64,000 bases of DNA from Vibrio casei. Lineage in GTDB: Bacteria; Pseudomonadota; Gammaproteobacteria; Enterobacterales; Vibrionaceae. The notes under the pieces were generated by a model. That model did no database searches, was not told the DNA's origin, and was given only the letters and a program-made list of their open reading frames with translations. This document shows, one piece after another, positions 56,157 through 64,000 of this stretch (positions within the stretch are counted from its first letter, which is position 1; every line of letters starts with the position of its first letter). The DNA is taken from positions 372,001 to 436,000 of the forward strand of contig NZ_AP018681.1 of assembly GCF_002218025.2 (NCBI RefSeq), in the 5' to 3' direction. A program made the position numbers and the translations under genes.

Positions 56157-58382
56157 TCAAGCCGGTTTCTTAGTATTATCATCGGGATTGACTATGGTTG
56201 TGCGAACCGAGAATTTGTTCGCCAGAGAGTAAAGCTCTGGCAACATTCGATAAATTAAATAAAGCTGTTGCAAGATCAAACGAACAGATTCGTCATCTCC
56301 TTCGCGCCATTCCCCGATACGTTTATCTAAGTCGCTGCTTAAAGATTCTGGTGTGATATCACCATTTTGTAGGAGAAGTTGCTGCTCAAGGCGCTCTAGA
56401 TTTTCATGGATGCCTTTATGGGCTTCTAAAATAAGTAAGTGGGTTTCGGCGTCATCAATTCGTTTACGGTGTGCGCCTAATGCTGAAATATAGCTTAACA
56501 TCGCATGATTCAGCGTCAAAAAACGAAAGCTTTCATCAATGGCTTTTTTGTATTTTTTAGGTTCTGCCAACATATTACTGATGGTTGTACTAAGAGTGGC
56601 ATCCATATTATGCGCGTTTCGGCGGGCAAGACGGTAATTGACATCATCCCGCTTACCTATCCGATATTGCGAAATAATTTGCCCAAGGTAATTTTTATTA
56701 GCTTGAATGGCTTCAGACATTACTCGGTGTAATTTTTTTGCTTCCCAATCAGGTAAAATATAACGCACAGCAAATACCGCGAGTCCGCAACCAATAATAG
56801 TGTCGGCTAGCCGAGGCAAAATAACGGCATAACCTTCACCTAGTTGATTAAAGCAAAATAAGACGAGTAAAGTAATAAAGGCGGTTGCAGAACCATAGTT
56901 GTGCATCCTAAAAGCGAAGAATAACGTACCGGAAATCACTAAAAATACAAGCTGACTTTCCTGAGAAGGGAACAATGTTAATAATGCGCCTCCGACTAAT
57001 AATCCAACAATTGTACCTACCACACGTCCAGTTAATTTATGCCTAGTTGCGCTAAAGTTCGGTTGGCAAACAAACAGACTGGTTAGCATAATCCAGTAGC
57101 CACGTTCTAAATCAAAAGCCTGAATAATGCCGTAACCTATGGTTAATACAATCGACATTCTCAGTGCATGGCGAAAAAGTATGGAATCTTTATTCAAGTT
57201 GTTTTGAATGCGCTGCCACATTACTTTTGGTGTGTGGGCGGTGGTGTCATGCAAAGAATAGTCGTTGACTTCATCGCTGGTATTTTCTGGTGTGAATTTG
57301 GAAGCGTCAGGGTTACTGACGTTTGAAAGCTGTTTTTCGACAGTGACTAAATTATTAAATAAATAGAACAGTTGAGCCAGTGGTAGTTTCCATTCAGGCT
57401 TTTGCTGATCTTTTAAATATTGCATGGATGATTGTAATTCATCTAGGGCTAGAATCGAGTCGCCATCGTATTGGTATTGTGTGCCAGATTCTAATGCTTC
57501 GGAAATCGCTCGGCAGGCTTTTGCTTGTGCGAGCATTAAATGTTTGAAGCGAAACAGTACATCGGTTCTTGAGAAGTGTTCGGCTAAATCTTGGTAGCGA
57601 TAATGCGTTGAACTTATGCGTTCGTGGATATCTTGCGCTAAAAAATAGAGCTGTAAATAGCGATCACTCGGGCCATCAACATGCCCTCGTTTAGAGCGAT
57701 TTAATAACGTACTTTTGGCATTATTTAAAGCCATTACGGTACTGGAATTTAGCTTTGCTTCTAATAAACGGTAAGGCTGAGGTGTTAAACCAACAATAGG
57801 ATGAAACAGTTCGCTTTTTCCCTCTAAATAGTCCGCTAACTCTTCAAATACATTAGCTAATCCTTGTTGCACTGGCTGCATTGGCCAGAATATTTGCCAT
57901 ATCATTGTGATCAAGGAATACCAAGCCGCGCCAATTAATAATAGTGTCGGTTGAAACCAAATACTTTCATCTAAATGGTGCCCTAGCATGGTGTAAATTG
58001 CGATCAGTAATGAACCAAAAGCAATACTGGCATAACGAGGACCAACCGCGCCTAGCATGATAAATCCAAAACTACTTATAAATAAGCCAATGGCAAAAAG
58101 AGGTGGATAAGGAAACAGTATTTCGATAGAAAATGAAGCGATGGCAAAACATATAAAGGTAAGGATCAATGCCCGAATACGGCCCATAAAATTATCATCT
58201 GTTTCGGCTAATGCAGCAGCGATAATACCAAGAATTAATGGGGTGATTTCGGTACTGTAATGATAATACCAACATGGAATGACGATACCTAGCAACGCAA
58301 TGAGAATTCGAACGCAGTAATTTACGATTTTATCAGACCAATAATGGCGAAGTTGACGCATCAAGTTCATCATACACCTCAA
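56157..58382 (-). CDS. yccS: YccS/FUSC-family inner membrane protein
   Basis: 741 residues from the first start; an ATG at 58370 (MNLMRQLRHYW) is also plausible. Two membrane blocks of about six helices each (IVNYCVRILIALLGIVIPCWYYHY; FRHALRMSIVLTIGYGIIQAFDLERGYWIMLTSLFVCQPNFSATRHKLTGRVVGTIVGLLVGGALL) separated by a cytoplasmic helical domain, as in YccS/YhfK and other fusaric-acid-resistance-like proteins. E. coli YccS is 717 residues; its substrate is unknown. Monocistronic, convergent with the EamA gene. Confidence 0.87.
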   Translation of the reverse strand: MRCMMNLMRQLRHYWSDKIVNYCVRILIALLGIVIPCWYYHYSTEITPLILGIIAAALAETDDNFMGRIRALILTFICFAIASFSIEILFPYPPLFAIGLFISSFGFIMLGAVGPRYASIAFGSLLIAIYTMLGHHLDESIWFQPTLLLIGAAWYSLITMIWQIFWPMQPVQQGLANVFEELADYLEGKSELFHPIVGLTPQPYRLLEAKLNSSTVMALNNAKSTLLNRSKRGHVDGPSDRYLQLYFLAQDIHERISSTHYRYQDLAEHFSRTDVLFRFKHLMLAQAKACRAISEALESGTQYQYDGDSILALDELQSSMQYLKDQQKPEWKLPLAQLFYLFNNLVTVEKQLSNVSNPDASKFTPENTSDEVNDYSLHDTTAHTPKVMWQRIQNNLNKDSILFRHALRMSIVLTIGYGIIQAFDLERGYWIMLTSLFVCQPNFSATRHKLTGRVVGTIVGLLVGGALLTLFPSQESQLVFLVISGTLFFAFRMHNYGSATAFITLLVLFCFNQLGEGYAVILPRLADTIIGCGLAVFAVRYILPDWEAKKLHRVMSEAIQANKNYLGQIISQYRIGKRDDVNYRLARRNAHNMDATLSTTISNMLAEPKKYKKAIDESFRFLTLNHAMLSYISALGAHRKRIDDAETHLLILEAHKGIHENLERLEQQLLLQNGDITPESLSSDLDKRIGEWREGDDESVRLILQQLYLIYRMLPELYSLANKFSVRTTIVNPDDNTKKPA

Positions 58383-58683
58383 AATAACAACAAGATTTGA
58401 GTATAGTGTGCTTTCTACAGTGAAACCATAGGCGATTGTAATAACAGGTAAAAAGTGACGCTATGTTTGCTTATGAACAAGTTAGGGATTATTTGTGCTG
58501 TTTTCTTCAATATAATGCTGACTTTTTGTTCGTATTTCATTTCTTTAAAATACCATGACGAGTGAGAGCTTTCATTCAACGTAAAAGCCGTTAATATACG
58601 TTAGCAATAATACAACATAGCCAATTGATAAAATTCAAGCTGATTTTGTTGCATTGAACTATTGATCATTGAAAGGAAACCCC
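58383..58683. other. Divergent intergenic region between yccS and helD
   Basis: About 300 bp with promoters expected in both directions. I see no palindrome, hairpin or coding frame worth naming. Confidence 0.5.
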
Positions 58684-60831
58684 ATGCAATTAAGCGCGAG
58701 TCGATTCGCTCAATTTTTTATTCAAGAAGAATACCAACAAGTTGAAGTGAAAGATCAGTGTATTACCTTATCTTCGCCTGCCGATGAAATTCACATTCCT
58801 TTTGCTGCTTGGAATGGGGAAGTCACCGTAGAAAGAGGATTAGTGTGGGGTAATTTGTATTTTCATGCTTATGAAGAAGACGGTGAGCAACTTCAATGGC
58901 TGGCTCAAGGCTTACCTTGGCAAGAGTGCCAAATTTTTGCTCAACAAGCGGTTGGTGAATATCGCCGTTGGCAAAATAACCAAAGTGAATCATTAGCAGA
59001 ATTGGTACCCAGTTGGTTAAAGCAATTGCAAGAACTGGTGAATCAACCTCGTTATTTGACGCATTCTTCTTTGCAATATTGGATGAAAGGTATTGAAGAC
59101 GATCTTGCGAAAAAAGCGATGTCTTTACCAGAAGTGATCCATATATTTCCTACTCATAATGAATGGGACAGTGAAAGTGATGATCAGCAAAGTACGCCAT
59201 CAGTCATGAGTGGTTTGAAACGTTGGTTAACTCACCCCGAAGCGTCTTTAGAACAACGTAATCAAACGTGGGTTAAAAACCAAGAATACGATTGGAAAGC
59301 CTTTTTTCAAGAATGTGAACGTTCACCACTTAATGCCACACAGCAAACCGCGGTGTTATTGAATGATGACCACACCTTAGTATTAGCGGGCGCGGGATCT
59401 GGGAAAACCAGTGTTTTAATGGCCAAAGTGGGTTATTTACTGAAAAGTGAACAAGTTCAAGCCAGTGATATTTTAATGGTCGCGTTTGGTCGTGAAGCGG
59501 CGAAAGAAATGCAGCAACGTATTAGTGAACAATTTGGCGCAGAGGCATCGAGTATTAAGGTGCAAACTTTCCATCAATTAGGTTTAAACATCATTAAACA
59601 GGTGGAAGGGGCACAAGTTGAAATCTCACCTTTAGCGACAACCCCTAAGTTAAAATCAGCCTGGTTTTCACAATGGTTAAAAACCCATTGGATGACAGAA
59701 ACGAACTTTAAACGTTGGCAAAAACATCTTATGGACTGGCCAATTGCCTTTTTAAAAGGGGATGTCGATTTAGGTTCTCATGCTGAAAATCCTAAATTAT
59801 TGGCATGGCTTGAACAACAAGTGGATCAACTGTCGGCGTTGCAATTACCGAAAAAGCAACTGCAAGAGCAATTAATTGATTTGGCCGATTATCCGCGTTT
59901 AAACAGTGAGTTAATGCTGGCTTGGCCCTGTTACCAAGCGTGGCAAAAAATGCTGAAAGAAGATAATCAAATTGATTTTAATAGCATGATTTCAAAAGCC
60001 ACTCAGTACACTCGTAATGGAAAATTCAAACCGACATGGCGCTATATGATGGTGGATGAATATCAAGATATTTCACCAAACCGTTTAGATTTGCTTGATA
60101 GCATCTGCCAAAAAAGTATCAATGAAATTTCCTTAGGAGAAACCACCACCAAGCAACCATGTGCCTTGTTTGCGGTTGGCGATGATTGGCAGGCTATTTA
60201 CCGTTTTGCTGGCGCTGATGTTAACTTGACCACTGGATTTAAAAAACGTTTTTCACAGGCTAAAATTCATTATTTAGATACAACGTATCGTTTTAATAAC
60301 CAGATTGGTGATGTCGCTAATCACTTTATTCAACGCAACCCTAGCCAATTAGAGAAAACGTTGAATAGCCATAAGCATCAAAAACAAAAAGCAGTCACTA
60401 TTGCGCCAATGTCTTCATTAGAAAAGATCTTAGGTGAGTTGAATAGCCAAGATAAAGCCCGTAAAAAGGTGCTGATTTTAGGGCGAAATCATTACCATGA
60501 GCCAAGCGATCTGAAAACGTTGCAAAAGTTGAATTTACATTTAGATATCGAATACAAGACCTGTCATGCCAGCAAAGGGCAGGAGGCCGATTATGTTTTT
60601 ATTGTGTCACTCGATGAAGGGCAGTTTCCTGCTATTGAAAGGCAAAAACATCTGCACGATGCCTTACTTTCTAGTGAAGATCATTTCCCACATGCAGAAG
60701 AGCGACGTTTGTTTTATGTCGCAATGACTCGCGCAAAAGAGAAGGTTTGGCTACTGCATAATGCCAACCCTTCTGCGTTTATAAAGGAACTAAAAGCGGG
60801 GCGTTACCCCGTTATAGTGAAGAAGCGTTAA
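58684..60831 (+). CDS. helD: DNA helicase IV
   Basis: 715 residues from ATG 58684, preceded by AAGGAAA. UvrD-like SF1 helicase: an N-terminal HelD-specific region of about 230 residues, motif I LVLAGAGSGKTSVLMAKVGYLL, DILMVAFGREAAKEMQQRI, motif II MMVDEYQDISPNRLDLLD, motif III AVGDDWQAIYRFAGADVNL, TYRFNNQIGDVANHFI, and C-terminal CHASKGQEADYVFIVSLDEGQFP, EERRLFYVAMTRAKEKVWLL. Unwinds DNA 3' to 5' and takes part in recombination. E. coli HelD is 684 residues. A tandem repeat begins right after its stop codon. Confidence 0.93.
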   Translation: MQLSASRFAQFFIQEEYQQVEVKDQCITLSSPADEIHIPFAAWNGEVTVERGLVWGNLYFHAYEEDGEQLQWLAQGLPWQECQIFAQQAVGEYRRWQNNQSESLAELVPSWLKQLQELVNQPRYLTHSSLQYWMKGIEDDLAKKAMSLPEVIHIFPTHNEWDSESDDQQSTPSVMSGLKRWLTHPEASLEQRNQTWVKNQEYDWKAFFQECERSPLNATQQTAVLLNDDHTLVLAGAGSGKTSVLMAKVGYLLKSEQVQASDILMVAFGREAAKEMQQRISEQFGAEASSIKVQTFHQLGLNIIKQVEGAQVEISPLATTPKLKSAWFSQWLKTHWMTETNFKRWQKHLMDWPIAFLKGDVDLGSHAENPKLLAWLEQQVDQLSALQLPKKQLQEQLIDLADYPRLNSELMLAWPCYQAWQKMLKEDNQIDFNSMISKATQYTRNGKFKPTWRYMMVDEYQDISPNRLDLLDSICQKSINEISLGETTTKQPCALFAVGDDWQAIYRFAGADVNLTTGFKKRFSQAKIHYLDTTYRFNNQIGDVANHFIQRNPSQLEKTLNSHKHQKQKAVTIAPMSSLEKILGELNSQDKARKKVLILGRNHYHEPSDLKTLQKLNLHLDIEYKTCHASKGQEADYVFIVSLDEGQFPAIERQKHLHDALLSSEDHFPHAEERRLFYVAMTRAKEKVWLLHNANPSAFIKELKAGRYPVIVKKR

Positions 60832-60832
60832 G

Positions 60833-60896
60833 CTATTTACCTATTTACCTATTTACCTATTTACCTATTTACCTATTTACTTATGTACTTATTTAC
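60833..60896. repeat. Tandem octamer repeat after helD
   Basis: Six perfect copies of CTATTTAC (60833-60880), then two altered units TTATGTAC and TTATTTAC. It begins one base after the helD stop. Unit number may vary between strains. Confidence 0.95.
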
Positions 60897-60963
60897 CAAT
60901 TAACAAAATATATGATGCTGTTTCTTTCCAGAATATTGGGTGAAAACAGCATCACTTTTTACC

Positions 60964-62166
60964 TTAACCTGGATGCCCATCCACTCTTGGTTTAGTCAGC
61001 ATCGGGCCAAATTTAACGATACACATTATAAACGCATAAATCCATAATATGGCGGAAAGGTTGATGAGTATCATCATGTATTCTGGCCAAAATGCCACGC
61101 CAATTCCCCGTACCAAGGCAGCGATTAAAATGGCTAAAAATGCATGCCACATGCTGGGTCCTTCATAAATATTGTGGCCAGTGTGTCCCATCGTGACTCG
61201 AGTAATCATCGCTAGAATCAAGCCGCCAATCGCACCAATTGCCAATACATGAATCATATTGTGAGACACGAAATACCCGCTTGAAATGACGCCCATTAGT
61301 GCTAATCCTTTAATGAATAACCCTACAGGTATACAAGCGTAGGCGGTATGCAAAGACCACACCAAAGGTTCTTTAAAGGTTGTCCATGGTTTCCAACGTA
61401 AAAAGCGAGCGGTCTGCATAACCGCAGCGAATATCATTAAGGCTGGGCTAATCGTCATTGCGGTAAGTGGAAAAAAGCTAAGAATAAATAATAAGACTAA
61501 AGGAAAATTCGCACCAACATCTAGCCAAATTAAAGGTTCTGCTTTTTTAAAGTTGATTCTTCTCGCTGTAAAAAATGGAATAACCCGCCCACCCATAATG
61601 GAAATGAGTAACACAAACCACCACAGCATGGCCTCCCAAACCGCAATAGAAGGAAATGGTGGCATACCTTTAATGGTGGCATAGGCTGCAAAGTTCGCCA
61701 CAATCGCTAAGATGAAAAAGGGCAGAAAAATGAGGTTACGGTACTTTTGTGATTTGACTACTCGAAAAGAAATTTCATACGCGACCAAGGCCAAAAATAG
61801 AGCTTCAATGGATGAGATGACCCACAAAGGGGTAGACGTCCAAAACAATATTCGAGGCAATAACCACAATATAACGATCACGCCTAACCATGTATTTTTA
61901 GTCCCATTCACGCCAGTCCAATTCTGGGCGGCGGTGAGTAGAAACCCTGCGACAATGGCCATGGCAAATCCAAACAGCATCTCATGAACATGCCACCATA
62001 ATGCCGGGACCGATAACTGGCTTGGTTGCCCATGCTGAAAAGCGTATACCCAAATGGCAATAGCAAGAGGGGCGTAAATAGCGCCTAGCAAGAAAAAAGG
62101 TCGAAAGCCAAGGCGCAACAGAGGGGTAATTTTATCTTCGGCACTTTTATCCGTGATATTCATCAT
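60964..62166 (-). CDS. nnrS: NnrS family heme-copper membrane protein
   Basis: 400 residues, start ATG 62166 or the next codon. Twelve membrane helices; typical LRLGFRPFFLLGAIYAPLAIAIW, ALWWHVHEMLFGFAMAIVAGFLLTAAQNWTGV, IMGGRVIPFFTARRIN and SHNMIHVLAIGAIGGLILAMITRVTMGHTG, with several His likely binding heme. NnrS protects metabolism from nitrosative stress by reducing iron-nitrosyl damage. Divergent from norR, whose product likely activates it under NO. Confidence 0.92.
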   Translation of the reverse strand: MMNITDKSAEDKITPLLRLGFRPFFLLGAIYAPLAIAIWVYAFQHGQPSQLSVPALWWHVHEMLFGFAMAIVAGFLLTAAQNWTGVNGTKNTWLGVIVILWLLPRILFWTSTPLWVISSIEALFLALVAYEISFRVVKSQKYRNLIFLPFFILAIVANFAAYATIKGMPPFPSIAVWEAMLWWFVLLISIMGGRVIPFFTARRINFKKAEPLIWLDVGANFPLVLLFILSFFPLTAMTISPALMIFAAVMQTARFLRWKPWTTFKEPLVWSLHTAYACIPVGLFIKGLALMGVISSGYFVSHNMIHVLAIGAIGGLILAMITRVTMGHTGHNIYEGPSMWHAFLAILIAALVRGIGVAFWPEYMMILINLSAILWIYAFIMCIVKFGPMLTKPRVDGHPG

Positions 62167-62302
62167 TAAAGATAGCTCCTAAAAATGTGGGTGTACTACG
62201 GTGTAAACGCAATTATTATGTCATACCTATTATTTAAAGCATTAATCATGCCACTATTTAACTGATTGATTTTTAATGTTAATTTTTATCAGTATAAACA
62301 GT

Positions 62303-62321
62303 TGATGTTAAATAAACATCA
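62303..62321. promoter_or_regulatory. Palindrome TGATGTT-N5-AACATCA in the nnrS-norR gap
   Basis: Seven-base arms with AAATA between them; it resembles NsrR-type (GATGYA..TRCATC) sites. Candidate NO-response operator. Confidence 0.5.
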
Positions 62322-62327
62322 TTAGGG

Positions 62328-62348
62328 TAAGATCACAAAGTGACCTTA
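62328..62348. promoter_or_regulatory. Palindrome TAAGATCAC-AAA-GTGACCTTA before norR
   Basis: Nine-base arms with one mismatch around AAA, 52 bp before the norR start. TCAC-N3-GTGA is the inverse arrangement of the known NorR GTCA-N3-TGAC site, so the protein that binds it is uncertain. Confidence 0.5.
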
Positions 62349-62399
62349 TTATACATGTGATCAATTGTTTTATTTATTATTAACTTACGGGTAACATCT

Positions 62400-63965
62400 A
62401 TGGTTAAAAACACATCAAACCATTCAATGGAACGAGTGTTATTACAAATAGCATTGGACTTAAATGCTCGCACACCAACGACTCAACATTATCAAAAGTT
62501 GGTTGATGCTTTGCAGCAGGTGTTACCGTGTGATGCTTGTGTTTTATTGATATTAAACCATCAGCAGCAACTTATCCCTGTTGCGATGAATGGATTATCG
62601 AATGAGGTTCTTGGCCGTTCTTTTTTACCAGAGTTGCACCCACGTTTGTCCATAATTTTGGAAAGCCGTCAGCCCGTACGTTTTCCAGAAGATTCAACGC
62701 TCCCCGATCCATTTGATGGTTATTTAAGCCATGACCCTCACCATAAAATTGATGTACATGCCTGCATGGGATGTAGCTTATATGTTGAGGATACTTTAGT
62801 TGGCGTTTTAACGCTTGATGCTCAAGCCTCAGGAGCCTTTGATGATATTGAAGATTCTACAATCGAAACGTTTGCAAGCTTAGCCGCGGGTATTGTACGT
62901 AATATTAGTTTGTTCGAAGCCTTGAATAAGGCGAACTATCAACAAAAATCCATTAATAAATTATTGATCGACGAAGCTCGAATCCGAGGGGGGCAATTGG
63001 TGGGGATTAGCCCTCAAATAAAACAATTATTATTAAATATTAAGATGGTTGCGCAATCCAATTATGCGGTTTTGATTAGTGGTGAAACCGGGACTGGTAA
63101 AGAGCTTGTTGCCCATCGGGTTCATGCTAAAAGTTTACGTTCAGATAAACCGATGATTTATGTTAACTGCGCGGCCTTACCTGAATCGATTGCAGAAAGT
63201 GAATTGTTTGGTCATGTGAAAGGTGCATTTACCGGGGCTCATGCTCATCGAGCGGGTAAGTTTGAGTTGGCCGATGGCGGAACCATCTTTTTAGATGAAA
63301 TTGGGGAATTGCCATTGCTGTTACAAGCAAAGTTATTGCGTGTGATTCAACAAGGTGAAGTACAACGTGTGGGGGCCGATAAAAATAGCTTAATTGATGT
63401 GCGCATTATTGCCGCCACGAACCGGGATTTGGATAAAGAAGTCACCGAAGGGCGTTTTCGCTCAGATCTCTTCCATCGCTTGAATGTATTCCCAATACTG
63501 GTGCCCCCATTACGTGACCGAGAAGGGGATATACCCGTACTGATTGGCCATATTCTCGATACCATTCGTACTCAGTTTCAATTGAAAATATTGCATATTC
63601 ATCCAAAAGCATTACAACAGTTAGAACAGCAGCCTTGGCTCGGTAACGTGCGTGAACTTGAACACACTTTGATGCGTGCGGGGTTAAGGGCCATGCAAGA
63701 ACAGGCGAAAGTGATTGAATGGCATCATTTTCATGCCGATTTATCGATGAATCAGGTTGAATCAACGTTGGCGTCATCCAATCAAGCGGCTTCAACCTTA
63801 CTCCCTATCGAACCCACCCCGATGAGATCGGCGGTTGAAGCGTATCAAAAGCAACTCATTGCCCATGCGTTGCAGCAAAGTGGCGGTGTATGGTCAAAAG
63901 CGGCTGAATTTTTACAAATGGACAGAGGAAATTTATATAAGATGGGTAAGAAGCTCGGGTTGTGA
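62400..63965 (+). CDS. norR: Nitric-oxide-responsive sigma-54 activator
   Basis: 521 residues. N-terminal GAF domain with a non-heme iron site (LPCDACVLLILNHQQQLIPVAMNGL, GCSLYVEDTLVGVLTLDAQ), AAA+ core with Walker A GETGTGKELVAHRVH at about 228, the sigma-54 contact loop GAFTGAHAHRAGKFELADGGTIFLDEIGELPL, sensor II, and C-terminal Fis-type helix-turn-helix GGVWSKAAEFLQMDRGNLYKMGKKLGL. It binds NO via iron and activates sigma-54 promoters of NO-detoxifying genes. Divergent from nnrS; no norVW genes are nearby. Confidence 0.93.
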   Translation: MVKNTSNHSMERVLLQIALDLNARTPTTQHYQKLVDALQQVLPCDACVLLILNHQQQLIPVAMNGLSNEVLGRSFLPELHPRLSIILESRQPVRFPEDSTLPDPFDGYLSHDPHHKIDVHACMGCSLYVEDTLVGVLTLDAQASGAFDDIEDSTIETFASLAAGIVRNISLFEALNKANYQQKSINKLLIDEARIRGGQLVGISPQIKQLLLNIKMVAQSNYAVLISGETGTGKELVAHRVHAKSLRSDKPMIYVNCAALPESIAESELFGHVKGAFTGAHAHRAGKFELADGGTIFLDEIGELPLLLQAKLLRVIQQGEVQRVGADKNSLIDVRIIAATNRDLDKEVTEGRFRSDLFHRLNVFPILVPPLRDREGDIPVLIGHILDTIRTQFQLKILHIHPKALQQLEQQPWLGNVRELEHTLMRAGLRAMQEQAKVIEWHHFHADLSMNQVESTLASSNQAASTLLPIEPTPMRSAVEAYQKQLIAHALQQSGGVWSKAAEFLQMDRGNLYKMGKKLGL

Positions 63966-64000
63966 GTAGAATCTTGACGTTATTTGGAAGTATAAGAAGT
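63966..64000. other. Short tail after norR to the window edge
   Basis: 35 bp with nothing identifiable. Confidence 0.5.

Noticed and set aside
60833-60896. CRISPR-like repeat array
   Set aside because: Units are 8 bp and directly adjacent, without spacers.

Overview
The window reads as chromosomal DNA of a moderately AT-rich marine-type gammaproteobacterium, most likely Vibrionaceae. The basis is my recognition of protein families (TrhO, DUF1456/YehS, PldA, HelD, YccS, and a NorR/NnrS pair) plus low-GC codon use; no rRNA or species marker is present, so the family assignment is an inference. I see no tRNA, rRNA, CRISPR array or prophage. Genes are mostly metabolic and transport functions, interspersed with several broken genes.

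Layout. 1-260: start of an ABC solute-binding protein cut by the window edge. 588-5243 (minus): a TRAP transporter (dctPQM), a MarR-like regulator and a SolA-type amine oxidase, divergent from pxpABC (5494-7942); together they look like a pyroglutamate/amino-acid scavenging locus. 8115-9083: BASS-family transporter. 9174-11198: a dCache-PAS-GGDEF cyclase split by an in-frame TAA. 11437-13797: membrane PQQ glucose dehydrogenase. 14104-16699: SlyA-like regulator, HlyD-type adaptor and a DUF2955 permease broken by a frameshift, with strong palindromic operators in front. 16762-17738: two eroded gene remnants lying head to head, an acyl-CoA synthetase and an AotP-type arginine ABC ATPase. 17764-26244: AraC-type ArgR and a complete Pseudomonas-style aruCFGDBE arginine succinyltransferase pathway. 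The AotP remnant lies where aotP sits in Pseudomonas (aotJQMOP-argR-aruCFGDBE), so the uptake genes appear to have been deleted while the catabolic genes survive.

26361-27987: repetitive lipoprotein and TrhO. 28496-34904: a very AT-rich carbohydrate operon with a PFK-like kinase, Ula-type PTS IIB, IIC and IIA, a class II ketose-bisphosphate aldolase, a small unknown protein and a P-loop kinase. Its IIC gene is interrupted by a 1544-bp IS66-family element with an 8-bp target duplication, and the element's own transposase carries a nonsense codon. This operon is the best candidate here for an undescribed catabolic system, although this copy is probably transport-dead.

35289-42099: adenosine deaminase, PldA, a SpoIIAA-like protein, an outer-membrane barrel, DUF1456, an unknown four-cysteine protein and an HPP-CBS membrane protein. 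42209-47435: RND efflux pair with a divergent TetR regulator and a perfect 19-bp operator-like palindrome. 47498-50238: YeeZ-like reductase, acetyltransferase plus P-loop kinase, and a FrnE-like thioredoxin-fold protein. 50316-54090: CecR-like TetR regulator divergent from a YbhGFSR-like ABC exporter with a single permease gene, separated by a perfect 23-bp palindrome. 54100-58382: LysR regulator, EamA transporter and YccS/FUSC protein. 58684-60831: DNA helicase IV, followed by an octamer tandem repeat. 60964-63965: NnrS divergent from NorR, the nitric oxide response.

Gene decay is a theme: at least six broken coding regions (cyclase, DUF2955, acs remnant, aotP remnant, PTS IIC, transposase) lie between about 9 and 33 kb.
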